A stretch of DNA of 6,767 nucleotides from an uncultured Clostridia bacterium (GCA_949739095.1 CATIYX010000040.1:1-6767); one strand, 5' to 3'. Shown: positions 1 to 6,766, counted from the first letter of the stretch. A program made the numbers and translations. Notes: generated from the letters alone by a model not told the origin.

Positions 1-1
1 A

Positions 2-418
2 TCGCTGGTTGCGATATTGGATGCGGACAAAGAAGGGTTCCTGCGCAGTGAAACGTCGCTGGTGCAGACCATTGGGCGTGCCGCGCGTAACAGCGAAGGG
101 AAAGTAATTATGTATGCGGATAAAATCACGGAGGCAATGCGCAGGGCGATAGAGGAAACCAATCGGCGCCGTTCGATCCAAATGCAATATAATGAAGAAA
201 ACCACATCACGCCAAAAACAATTGTTAAGGATGTGCGTGAAGCCATTGAAGCAACAATTGTGGAGTCGGAGAATGAACCGGTGGTGGCGAAAGAAGATGT
301 GGAGGAAAAAGTTCGCGTGCTGACGAGCGAAATGCAAAAAGCGGCAGAGATGTTAGAATTCGAACTTGCCGCCAAGCTGCGTGATGAAATCAAGGAACTA
401 CAAAAGAAATTGGGGTGA
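2..418 (+). CDS. uvrB: UvrABC excinuclease subunit B, C-terminal part (5' end outside window)
   Basis: The gene enters from the left edge with codons in phase from base 2; 138 residues and the TGA stop (416-418) are visible. UvrB is the ATP-driven, helicase-like subunit that receives damaged DNA from UvrA, verifies the lesion and recruits the nuclease UvrC in the cytoplasm. The fragment opens with the conserved SLVAILDADKEGFLRSE segment followed by helicase motif VI, QTIGRAARN. Further on is the family stretch QYNEENHITPKTI. The last ~38 residues (about 302-415) form a UVR domain with EMQKAAEMLEFELAAKLRDE, a coiled helical pair known to contact UvrC. The C-terminus looks natural and complete. 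The TTG at 17 is an internal Leu codon, not a start. uvrA follows with coupled translation. In Bacillus the pair is under LexA control, but any promoter here lies upstream of the window. Confidence 0.97.
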   Translation, partial: SLVAILDADKEGFLRSETSLVQTIGRAARNSEGKVIMYADKITEAMRRAIEETNRRRSIQMQYNEENHITPKTIVKDVREAIEATIVESENEPVVAKEDVEEKVRVLTSEMQKAAEMLEFELAAKLRDEIKELQKKLG

Positions 419-419
419 T
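412..419 (+). promoter_or_regulatory. Ribosome binding site of uvrA, inside the uvrB stop region
   Basis: GGGGTGAT closely matches the anti-Shine-Dalgarno complement GGAGGTGAT and ends four bases before the ATG at 424. In-frame GTG (415) and ATG (418) codons lie within or against this site and so are poorly placed to use it. The site overlaps the uvrB TGA, which suggests that ribosomes finishing uvrB restart on uvrA. This is inferred from spacing only. Confidence 0.6.
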
Positions 420-423
420 GAAG

Positions 424-3246
424 ATGTCTTTTGACAAAATTACGATTCAGGGTGCCAGAGAGCACAATTTAAAAAACATAGACATTGAAGTGCCACGGGA
501 GAAATTGGTGGTGTTCACTGGACTTTCCGGTTCAGGAAAATCGTCTCTGGCATTTGATACGATATATGCAGAAGGGCAGCGGCGGTATGTGGAATCGTTG
601 TCTGCCTATGCGCGCCAGTTTTTGGGGCAAATGGAAAAACCCGATGTGGATTATATTGAAGGGCTTTCGCCTGCCATTTCCATTGACCAGAAAACGACCA
701 GCAAAAATCCACGTTCCACAGTGGGCACTGTGACAGAAATTTATGATTATATGCGCTTGATGTATGCGCGTATTGGTGTGCCGCACTGCCCCAAATGCGG
801 TGTTGAAATTCAGCAACAGACCATTGACCAGATTTGTGACCAAGTGCTTGCGTTTGAAGAAGGAACGCGTATGCTGATTTTAGCGCCTGTTATCCGCGCC
901 AAAAAAGGACAGCACCAAAAGGTGCTGGAAAATGCAAAGAAAAACGGATATGTTCGCGTGCGCGTGGATGGGGAAATGCGGGAACTGGAAGAAGAAATTA
1001 ACTTAGAAAAAACGAAAAAGCATAATATTGATATTGTGGTGGACCGTCTCATTATCCGTCCGGGCGTGGAAACGCGTTTGACAGATTCTTTGGAAACTGC
1101 TTTGAGTCTGGCTAGCGGATTGGCATATGTTAGTATTGTGGATGGTGAGGAAATTTTATTCAGTCAAAACTATGCTTGCAGCATTTGCGGCATGAGCATT
1201 GAAGAACTTTCGCCTCGCATGTTTTCGTTCAACAGTCCCTATGGCGCATGTCCGACCTGTGCGGGGCTGGGCATGATGATGAAGATAGACCCGGAACTCA
1301 TTTTAGATAAGAAAAAATCAATCCGCGGGGGCGGTATTTTGGCGAGCGGCTGGGGAAATGTAGGGGATGAAAATTCTCTTGCGGCAATGTATTTCGGCGC
1401 ATTGGCAAAAGAATATGATTTCAGCCTTGATACACCGATTGCACAGTTGCCAAAGGATGTAATGGACGTTATTTTATATGGCAGCAAAGGCAAAAAAATG
1501 CAGTTTGAATATAAACGTTCTTTTGGCAGCACTTCCTATATGGGAACATTCGAGGGCATTGTGAACAATCTGGAGCGGCGTTATGCAGAAACGCAGTCCG
1601 ACTATGCCAAAGCGGAAATTGAAACTTATATGAGCAATATTCACTGTCCCGATTGTCATGGGAAACGTCTGAAACCGGAAGTGTTGGCAGTGACAGTCGG
1701 CGACAAAAATATTGAAGAACTGACCTCCTTATCCATTGTGAAAATAATGGAGTTTTTGGACCAGTTGGAATTAACACCCAAGCAGGAACAAATTGCCCAC
1801 CAGATTTTAAAAGAAATCAAAGCGCGTCTGGGATTTTTGGTGAATGTCGGATTGGATTATCTGACATTATCGCGCAGTGCAGGAACGCTGTCTGGCGGAG
1901 AAGCACAGCGTATCCGTCTGGCAACGCAGATTGGCTCCGGTTTGATGGGCGTATTATATATCTTGGATGAACCTAGCATTGGGCTGCACCAACGGGACAA
2001 TGACCGACTGCTGGAAGCGTTAAAGCATTTGCGAGATTTGGGGAATACGCTAATTGTGGTGGAACATGATGAAGATACCATGTATGCCGCCGACTGGATT
2101 ATGGATATTGGTCCCGGCGCGGGTATTCACGGCGGTGAAGTCGTGGCACAGGGGACAGTGGATGACATCAAAGCATGTGAAGGTTCCATTACCGGTCAAT
2201 ATTTAAGCGGGACAAAAAAAATTGAAGTGCCGGCACAGCGGCGTCCTGGCAACGGAAATGTATTGACGGTGCGCGGAGCAGCGGAAAACAATCTAAAAAA
2301 GATTGATGTAGATTTTCCGCTGGGGACGTTCATTGCAGTGACTGGTGTTTCAGGAAGCGGAAAAAGTTCTCTAATTAACGAGATTTTGTATAAAATTTTG
2401 GCAACAGAGCTGAATGGCGCGCGCAAACGCCCAGGCGCATATGACGAAATTGTTGGATTGGAGCATACCGACAAAGTGATTGACATTGACCAATCTCCTA
2501 TCGGACGCACACCGCGGTCCAATCCGGCAACCTATACCGGCGTGTTTTCCGATATTCGTGATTTATTCGCCGCTACGGTGGACGCAAAGGCGCGCGGGTA
2601 TAAATCGGGACGGTTCAGCTTTAACATTAAAGGTGGACGTTGTGAGGCGTGTAGTGGCGACGGTATCAATAAAATTGAAATGCATTTCTTGCCGGATATT
2701 TATGTGCCGTGTGAAGTTTGTAAAGGGCAGCGATATAACCGCGAAACTTTGGAGGTGCGTTATAAGGGTAAAAATATTAGTGAAGTGCTGGACATGACGG
2801 TAGATGAAGCAGTAGAATTTTTTGAAAATATCCCTAAAATTCATCGTAAAATTCAAACGCTTTCTGAAGTGGGACTGGGCTATATTAAACTAGGGCAAAG
2901 CTCCACGACATTGTCCGGTGGGGAAGCGCAGCGCGTGAAACTGGCAACGGAACTATCCAGACGCCCGACCGGAAAAACCGTCTATATTCTGGACGAGCCG
3001 ACGACCGGTCTGCATACAGCGGATGTCCACAAGCTTATTACAGTTTTACAAAAGTTTGTGGACAGTGGAAATACCGTTATTGTAATTGAACATAATCTGG
3101 ATGTGATTAAAACAGCGGATTGGATTATTGACCTCGGTCCGGAGGGCGGCGACCGCGGCGGAAATGTTGTGGTAGCGGGAACACCGGAGACAGTTGCAAA
3201 GGCAAAAGGTTCCTACACAGGAAAATATTTGAAAAAATACTTGTAA
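424..3246 (+). CDS. uvrA: UvrABC excinuclease subunit A, complete (940 aa)
   Basis: UvrA is the dimeric ABC-type ATPase that scans DNA for bulky lesions and loads UvrB in nucleotide excision repair. All family hallmarks are visible. First ATPase: Walker A GLSGSGKS (33-40), signature LSGGEAQR (489-496), Walker B YILDEPS (about 512-518). Second ATPase: Walker A GVSGSGKS (641-648), signature LSGGEAQR (830-837), Walker B YILDEPTTGLH (854-864). Zinc-binding Cys pairs are CPKC (122-125), CSIC (252-255) with CPTC (276-279), CPDC (408-411), and CEAC (740-743) with CEVC (763-766). The UvrB-interaction region lies roughly at 115-250. The length of about 940 residues is typical of the family. I chose the ATG at 424 because it is best spaced from the GGGGTGAT ribosome binding site; ATG 418 or GTG 415 would add two or three residues. 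No frameshift or missing motif is seen. It is cotranscribed with uvrB. Confidence 0.98.
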   Translation: MSFDKITIQGAREHNLKNIDIEVPREKLVVFTGLSGSGKSSLAFDTIYAEGQRRYVESLSAYARQFLGQMEKPDVDYIEGLSPAISIDQKTTSKNPRSTVGTVTEIYDYMRLMYARIGVPHCPKCGVEIQQQTIDQICDQVLAFEEGTRMLILAPVIRAKKGQHQKVLENAKKNGYVRVRVDGEMRELEEEINLEKTKKHNIDIVVDRLIIRPGVETRLTDSLETALSLASGLAYVSIVDGEEILFSQNYACSICGMSIEELSPRMFSFNSPYGACPTCAGLGMMMKIDPELILDKKKSIRGGGILASGWGNVGDENSLAAMYFGALAKEYDFSLDTPIAQLPKDVMDVILYGSKGKKMQFEYKRSFGSTSYMGTFEGIVNNLERRYAETQSDYAKAEIETYMSNIHCPDCHGKRLKPEVLAVTVGDKNIEELTSLSIVKIMEFLDQLELTPKQEQIAHQILKEIKARLGFLVNVGLDYLTLSRSAGTLSGGEAQRIRLATQIGSGLMGVLYILDEPSIGLHQRDNDRLLEALKHLRDLGNTLIVVEHDEDTMYAADWIMDIGPGAGIHGGEVVAQGTVDDIKACEGSITGQYLSGTKKIEVPAQRRPGNGNVLTVRGAAENNLKKIDVDFPLGTFIAVTGVSGSGKSSLINEILYKILATELNGARKRPGAYDEIVGLEHTDKVIDIDQSPIGRTPRSNPATYTGVFSDIRDLFAATVDAKARGYKSGRFSFNIKGGRCEACSGDGINKIEMHFLPDIYVPCEVCKGQRYNRETLEVRYKGKNISEVLDMTVDEAVEFFENIPKIHRKIQTLSEVGLGYIKLGQSSTTLSGGEAQRVKLATELSRRPTGKTVYILDEPTTGLHTADVHKLITVLQKFVDSGNTVIVIEHNLDVIKTADWIIDLGPEGGDRGGNVVVAGTPETVAKAKGSYTGKYLKKYL

Positions 3247-3269
3247 TTTTTCGCACCTTACGGTACAAT
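3241..3269 (+). promoter_or_regulatory. Possible sigma-A-type promoter for gpsA leader
   Basis: TTGTAA (3241-3246, overlapping the uvrA stop) and TACAAT (3264-3269) are separated by 17 bases. They match the -35 and -10 consensus at 4/6 and 5/6 positions. Transcription would start near 3276, shortly before the hairpin at 3285. This is a pattern match only, in an AT-rich gap where chance matches are common. It would nevertheless explain how gpsA is expressed downstream of a terminator-like hairpin. Confidence 0.4.
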
Positions 3270-3284
3270 AAGAATAAGAAGCAC

Positions 3285-3331
3285 GATACGTATGAAGAGG
3301 GGAACAAGTCCTGTTTCATACGTATCTTTTT
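3285..3331 (+). terminator. Rho-independent terminator or leader attenuator between uvrA and gpsA
   Basis: GATACGTATGAA (3285-3296) and TTCATACGTATC (3315-3326) are perfect 12-base inverted arms around an 18-base loop, followed at once by five T residues (3327-3331). Inside the loop AGG (3298-3300) can pair with CCT (3310-3312), lengthening the stem past a small internal loop. The stem is AT-rich, so it is weaker than a textbook terminator. The opposite strand lacks a T-run after the stem, so termination would be + strand only. It lies just upstream of the gpsA ribosome binding site. It could end the uvrBA message, or act as an attenuator if the 3241-3269 promoter is real. Confidence 0.7.
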
Positions 3332-3333
3332 AT

Positions 3334-3340
3334 AAAGGAG
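3334..3340 (+). promoter_or_regulatory. Ribosome binding site of gpsA
   Basis: AAAGGAG ends nine bases before the ATG at 3350 and fixes that start. It begins two bases after the T-run of the hairpin, so the hairpin and the ribosome loading site are nearly contiguous. Confidence 0.8.
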
Positions 3341-3349
3341 CGGAATAGC

Positions 3350-4342
3350 ATGAAACAAATTGCGGTAATTGGTTCCGGCAGTTGGGGCTGCGCATTGGCA
3401 GTGCTGCTTGCGGAAAAAGGATATGAAATTCGTCTGTGGTCATTTTTTGAAGAAGAAAGCGCGGCACTGGGGAAAGACAGAGAAAACAAGGTATGTCTAC
3501 CTGGTGTGAAATTTCCGAATAATATTATATGCAGTCCCGATTTGGAATATTGTATCAAGGGCAGTGAGGCGATTATCAGCAGTGTACCGTCAAAAGGCGT
3601 ACGGAGCACAGCACAAAAAATGAAAGCATATTTGGATGTAGAAAAACAAATTGTCATCAGCGTGTCCAAGGGACTGGAAGCGGACTCTCTCATGCGTCTG
3701 AGTGAGGTGCTGAAGGCAGAAATTTCGGGGCTGCGAATTGCGGCATTGTCGGGTCCTTCCCATGCAGAGGAAGTAGCAAAAAACATGCCGACTACCATTG
3801 TTGCGGCGGCGGAGAATATTGCGGTTGCGGAATATGTGCAGGATTTGTTTATGACGGATTCTTTTCGTGTATATAAAAATACAGATATTGCGGGTGTGGA
3901 GTATGGTGGAGCACTGAAAAACATCATTGCACTATGTGCTGGAATCTCCGATGGCGCAGGGTTTGGTGACAACGCTAAGGCGGCACTGATGACGCGAGGT
4001 ATCACGGAAATTTCAAGATTGGGTGTGGCACTGGGCGCAAAAGCAGAAACCTTCTCAGGGCTGAGCGGAATAGGTGATTTGATAGTTACTTGCACCAGTA
4101 TGCATTCTCGAAATCGGCGGGCGGGCATTTTAATTGGACAGGGAATGAAAGTGGAGGACGCACTAGAGGACGTGAAAATGGTGGTGGAAGGTGTTCCGGC
4201 AACGCTTGCCGCTTATCATCTGGCACAGCAGCAAGGGATTGAAATGCCGATTGTGGAGCAGGCATACCGTGTGTTGTTTGAAGGCGAAAGCCCTGTGAAG
4301 GCAGTTAGTGGACTTATGTTGCGTGACAGAAAACATGAATGA
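3350..4342 (+). CDS. gpsA: NAD(P)H-dependent glycerol-3-phosphate dehydrogenase, complete (330 aa)
   Basis: GpsA reduces dihydroxyacetone phosphate to sn-glycerol 3-phosphate in the cytoplasm, the backbone for membrane phospholipids. The N-terminal Rossmann fold shows the dinucleotide motif GSGSWG (8-13). Next come VSKGLE (about 105-110) and LSGPSHAEEV (133-142). The substrate-binding domain carries GALKNIIALCAGISDG (187-202), whose Lys190 corresponds to the conserved catalytic lysine. FGDNAKAALMTRG (205-217) and LSGIGDLIVTCTS (238-250), followed by SRNR, complete the family signature. It ends with the usual LMLRDRKHE-type tail, and 330 residues is a normal length. AAAGGAG nine bases upstream supports the ATG. 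The protease gene begins 31 bases downstream without an intervening terminator, so the two are probably on one transcript. In Bacillus subtilis gpsA precedes spoIVA; that gene is not present in this slot here. Confidence 0.97.
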   Translation: MKQIAVIGSGSWGCALAVLLAEKGYEIRLWSFFEEESAALGKDRENKVCLPGVKFPNNIICSPDLEYCIKGSEAIISSVPSKGVRSTAQKMKAYLDVEKQIVISVSKGLEADSLMRLSEVLKAEISGLRIAALSGPSHAEEVAKNMPTTIVAAAENIAVAEYVQDLFMTDSFRVYKNTDIAGVEYGGALKNIIALCAGISDGAGFGDNAKAALMTRGITEISRLGVALGAKAETFSGLSGIGDLIVTCTSMHSRNRRAGILIGQGMKVEDALEDVKMVVEGVPATLAAYHLAQQQGIEMPIVEQAYRVLFEGESPVKAVSGLMLRDRKHE

Positions 4343-4357
4343 GAGAAAAAGGTAAGT

Positions 4358-4366
4358 GGAGAAGGA
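4358..4366 (+). promoter_or_regulatory. Ribosome binding site that sets the protease start
   Basis: GGAGAAGGA ends seven bases before the ATG at 4374. An in-frame GTG at 4356 would put this purine block inside the coding region and is preceded only by a weaker AAAAAGG with three bases of spacing. I therefore prefer 4374, which also gives a compact, well-formed signal peptide. Confidence 0.7.
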
Positions 4367-4373
4367 TAGAAAA

Positions 4374-4481
4374 ATGCAGGGGAACAGTTTATTGAAAAGA
4401 ATGTCGTATAAAAACGGCGTGAGCGTTATTTTAAGTATTTGTATCAGTATGCTTGTAATAACAACATTAAAAGTCTATGCC
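4374..4481 (+). other. Signal peptide coding segment of the cysteine protease
   Basis: Residues 1-36: a basic n-region (Lys8, Arg9, Lys13), an 18-residue hydrophobic core from Gly15 to Leu32, and a V-Y-A cleavage site that fits the -3/-1 rule. Lys33 sits between the core and the cleavage site. There is no lipobox cysteine at the cleavage point, so this is a type I signal rather than a lipoprotein signal. Confidence 0.8.
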
Positions 4482-6386
4482 GATGTGACATTGGCACCGG
4501 CACATGCCGATGCGCCCAAAACGTTAGAGGAGCTGCGCGTGTCAGATCTGGCGGAAGTCGCCAAACTACCTCGTTTTGACAGTCGTGATTATCAGATTAT
4601 TACACCAGTAAAAGACCAGGGTAGTTCAGATTTGTGCTGGGCATATGCTTCGGTTAGTGCTTCGGAAGCGGCTATATTGCGAAAGGGAATTGACCCTAAG
4701 GCGGCGAATAATACATTGTCGCTTTCCGCTGAAAATCTTGGGTATGCCAGACATAACAGAGGTGCAGACCCTTTAGGAAACACAAAAGGAGAGATAACAG
4801 GGGCGAATTGGTATAATACCAGTGGAGATCCTGGGTATGGAGCCACAGTTTGGTCTCAGTGGTGCGGACCTGTTAAAACCGGTGTAAGTGTTGATTTAAA
4901 AACCATATATGATAACACAGATTACCGTTTGGAAAATGCGATTTGCATTCAAAATGAAAAAGACCGTGACGCAATAAAACGGGCAATTGTGCAATATGGA
5001 GCAGTCACATTTTCCTACAATAATAAATCAGAACGCGATTACTACAATGCGAAAAATGAAACCGGAAGTAGTTCATATCCTCATGCCTGCGCGATTATTG
5101 GCTGGGATGATTCTATTCCGGCAGAGAAATTCCAGCCGGGCGGTGCTACGCAGGATGGCGGATGGATTATCAAAAACAGTTATCATTCTCTGCCATATTT
5201 CTATTTGTCCTATGATTGCGGTAGCACCGCGATTGTTGCTTTTGATTATGTGCCGCGCGAAAAATATGAGTATAATTATTTTTATGACAGCCACGTACAG
5301 GATTTTGGACTGACGCTTTCAGTAAAGGGCAACAACTATGTTTCTAACGTCTTTGAAGCGAAAAAGGGCACAGACAGTATGTCCGAATACATTAAGGCTG
5401 TGAATGTAGGAATTATTGGAAAGAATGTGACCTGTGAAGCTGAAATCTATATAGATTTACAAGAGGTGCAGGATATCAGCGATATCTCTAATATAACACC
5501 CACAAAAGGGACGCTTGCAGCACAAAAAACAGAAGTGTTTGAGCATTCAGGATATTATACCATTATGTTGGATGAACCTATCAAGATTGAAAAGGGAAGT
5601 TATTTTAGTGTTGTGGTAAAAGTGTCCAATAGCGCCGGCAATGCAGTTATCAGGCTTACGCAGGAAAGTAATTTGACCTATCTGAATAAAGATTACTGGT
5701 ACAAAAGTAATTATGCCGCCCGCATTAAAGCATTCACGGTTTGTCAGGAAAACAGCGGCACATGTGGACCGACACACACATGGGATGGTGGTGTTGTGGC
5801 GGAAAATGCAGGGTGTGAATCAGACGGGAATAGACGATATACGTGTACCATATGTGGACAGACCAAAAATGAAGTGATTGCGGCAACAGGACATAGATGG
5901 GACAAGTGGGGAATTTTTGTAAATCCCACACAGACTAAGACAGGGATAGCGACACGCGTTTGCCTAAATGATGACACACACAAGGAAAACTATACATTAC
6001 CGGTTTTGTCTGATACAACAGTATGGACGGCAGGCGACTATGCTGCGCCGACAGAAAATCGTGATGGTTGGCAGGAATATATATCAGAATATGGAACGGT
6101 AAAGGTAATTCTTCCGTGTCTTCCGCCGACAGTATTCGGTGTACGCTATACAGATGATGGCAGTGTGCTGGTAACCGCGCCAAAACCGGGCATTTATTGC
6201 CTTATGTTTGCGGCATATGAAAGCGGCAGGATGCATGACGTTAAAGTAGTTCATGTTACGTTTCAGAAAGCGGGCAAACAGTTGCTTTCTCCACCTACCG
6301 GATTCGGCGACGGTGATACAAGTGCGGTGAGCATATTTTTTTGGAATAACGTTTCGGATATGCTGCCGCTGTGTCCTGTTATTTGA
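4374..6386 (+). CDS. Secreted papain-family (C1) cysteine protease with lectin-like and repeat domains (670 aa)
   Basis: This is a predicted exported endopeptidase with several accessory modules; its substrate is unknown. Residues 1-36 are a signal peptide: KR at 8-9, a hydrophobic core at 15-32, and a VYA site before Asp37 (a second AHA site lies at 43-45). The C1A domain spans about 67-290. It has VKDQG with oxyanion Gln82, nucleophile Cys88 in LCWAYA, His237 in PHACAIIGWDD, and Asn268 in GGWIIKNSY. Residues ~297-430 look like the lectin-like domain that often follows bacterial C1 peptidases (NYFYD, SNVFEAKKG, GYYTIMLDEPIKIEKGSYF). Two degenerate His/Trp/Cys modules follow (468-551). A beta-rich tail comes next, ending SIFFWNNVSDMLPLC, a pattern I associate with the ends of secreted clostridial proteins. 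No LPxTG, transmembrane anchor or S-layer domain is seen, so release into the medium or non-covalent wall binding is likely. The catalytic set is intact, but the segments around Cys88 and Asn268 are unusual. The domain calls are recalled from family knowledge. Confidence 0.9.
   Translation: MQGNSLLKRMSYKNGVSVILSICISMLVITTLKVYADVTLAPAHADAPKTLEELRVSDLAEVAKLPRFDSRDYQIITPVKDQGSSDLCWAYASVSASEAAILRKGIDPKAANNTLSLSAENLGYARHNRGADPLGNTKGEITGANWYNTSGDPGYGATVWSQWCGPVKTGVSVDLKTIYDNTDYRLENAICIQNEKDRDAIKRAIVQYGAVTFSYNNKSERDYYNAKNETGSSSYPHACAIIGWDDSIPAEKFQPGGATQDGGWIIKNSYHSLPYFYLSYDCGSTAIVAFDYVPREKYEYNYFYDSHVQDFGLTLSVKGNNYVSNVFEAKKGTDSMSEYIKAVNVGIIGKNVTCEAEIYIDLQEVQDISDISNITPTKGTLAAQKTEVFEHSGYYTIMLDEPIKIEKGSYFSVVVKVSNSAGNAVIRLTQESNLTYLNKDYWYKSNYAARIKAFTVCQENSGTCGPTHTWDGGVVAENAGCESDGNRRYTCTICGQTKNEVIAATGHRWDKWGIFVNPTQTKTGIATRVCLNDDTHKENYTLPVLSDTTVWTAGDYAAPTENRDGWQEYISEYGTVKVILPCLPPTVFGVRYTDDGSVLVTAPKPGIYCLMFAAYESGRMHDVKVVHVTFQKAGKQLLSPPTGFGDGDTSAVSIFFWNNVSDMLPLCPVI
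5775..6026 (+). repeat. Tandem degenerate His-Trp/Cys modules inside the protease gene
   Basis: Two protein modules of about 40 residues stand head to tail. Module 1 (residues 468-506) starts HTWD and has Cys481, then RYTCTICGQTKNE. Module 2 (residues 507-551) starts HRWD and has a matching ATRVCLNDDTHKE, then LPVLSDTTVW. The shared spacing from H-x-W-D to the R-x-C core points to an ancient duplication. Module 2 has lost the second Cys of the CxxC pair (Asn-Asp in its place). The DNA has diverged too far to look repeated. Such CTICG...GHxW patterns occur in clostridial surface proteins; their role is not known to me. Confidence 0.6.
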
Positions 6387-6565
6387 ATTTAGTTTTTTTG
6401 CAGGAACATGTGAAAAATAACTGCAATCGGGTGGAGTTCTGACTGATTGTAGTCACCCCGCGGGAAAAGATTTTAGGCGATGTTTGTAACGGCACTGCTA
6501 TTTGGACCATACAGAAGTGTTTCATAAAAGTTGGGATAGAACAGCTGATTCTATTTGCATTATGT
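6387..6565. other. Non-coding gap after the protease with a foldable GC-rich segment
   Basis: This is an untranslated stretch of 179 bases. No reading frame here is both longer than about 15 codons and preceded by a convincing ribosome binding site. Between 6421 and 6464 the sequence can fold in competing ways. CTGCAATC (6421-6428) pairs with GATTGTAG (6445-6452, one G-U), or GGGTG (6429-6433) pairs with CACCC (6454-6458), with GACT/AGTC inside. The block ends in the palindrome CCCGCGGG (6457-6464). TTGCAG (6398-6403) can also pair with CTGCAA (6421-6426). It most likely forms the 3' untranslated region of the protease message; no tRNA, riboswitch or mobile element is recognised. Confidence 0.5.
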
Positions 6566-6602
6566 AAAAAAGGATACCTTCGATTAGAAGGTATCCTTTT
6601 TT
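6566..6602. terminator. Bidirectional rho-independent terminator between protease and ssp genes
   Basis: GGATACCTTC (6572-6581) and GAAGGTATCC (6587-6596) form a perfect 10-bp stem around the 5-base loop GATTA. Six A residues precede it and six T residues follow it, extending the pairing further. The symmetry means that transcripts from either strand end in a U-run. It fits the convergent arrangement of the protease (+) and the spore protein gene (-), whose stop codon lies only 14 bases away. Confidence 0.95.
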
Positions 6603-6616
6603 ATCATAAACGATTG

Positions 6617-6766
6617 TTATTTGATGGAATTTTCGTAGGATTCGATCATTTTCTTAACCATCTGTCCGCCTACGGAACCTGCTTCTCTACTTGTCAGGTC
6701 TCCGTTGTAACCCTGTTTCAGGTTAACGCCTACTTCGTTAGCAGCTTCCATTTTGAATTTGTCCAT
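6617..6766 (-). CDS. Alpha/beta-type small acid-soluble spore protein, C-terminal part (5' end outside window)
   Basis: On the minus strand, 49 codons and a TAA stop (6619-6617) are visible, reading leftward from the right edge. These small proteins coat DNA in the dormant spore, protecting it from UV and heat, and are degraded at germination to supply amino acids. The sequence begins MDKFKMEAANEVGV and contains YNGDLTSREAGSVGGQMVKKM. The first segment matches the family's conserved (Y/F)E(I/V)A-type helix including the germination-protease cleavage neighbourhood; the second matches the SVGGxMVKxM DNA-binding block. The ATG at 6766-6764 is probably internal, because relatives usually have about 10-25 residues before an A-M-D-x-F-K motif. 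Hence the gene is likely cut by the window edge. It implies a spore-forming host, and expression would be expected in the forespore (sigma-G), from a promoter not seen here. Confidence 0.92.
   Translation of the reverse strand: MDKFKMEAANEVGVNLKQGYNGDLTSREAGSVGGQMVKKMIESYENSIK

Noticed and set aside
2480..2797. Plus-strand 105-codon frame overlapping uvrA
   Set aside because: It sits inside the second ATPase half of an intact uvrA in another frame, with no ribosome binding site and no protein family resemblance.
3316..4128. Minus-strand open frame of 270 codons antisense to gpsA
   Set aside because: It lies wholly within the strongly conserved gpsA gene and its translation is Ser/Ala/Pro-rich without any recognisable motif. 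It is explained as a shadow of the gpsA codon pattern.
4356..4373. GTG at 4356 as the protease start
   Set aside because: It would place the strong GGAGAAGGA site inside the gene and add six charged residues before the signal peptide. The ATG at 4374 is spaced correctly.
6421..6458. H-type pseudoknot
   Set aside because: The arms are in pseudoknot order, but the loops are zero and one base long and cannot span the 5-bp and 8-bp helices. Alternative hairpins are more realistic.
6480..6527. Short ATG frame of 15 codons (MFVTALLFGPYRSVS) after the protease
   Set aside because: It is very short, and no AGGAG-like site stands at proper distance from the ATG. Length and composition are within chance expectation.
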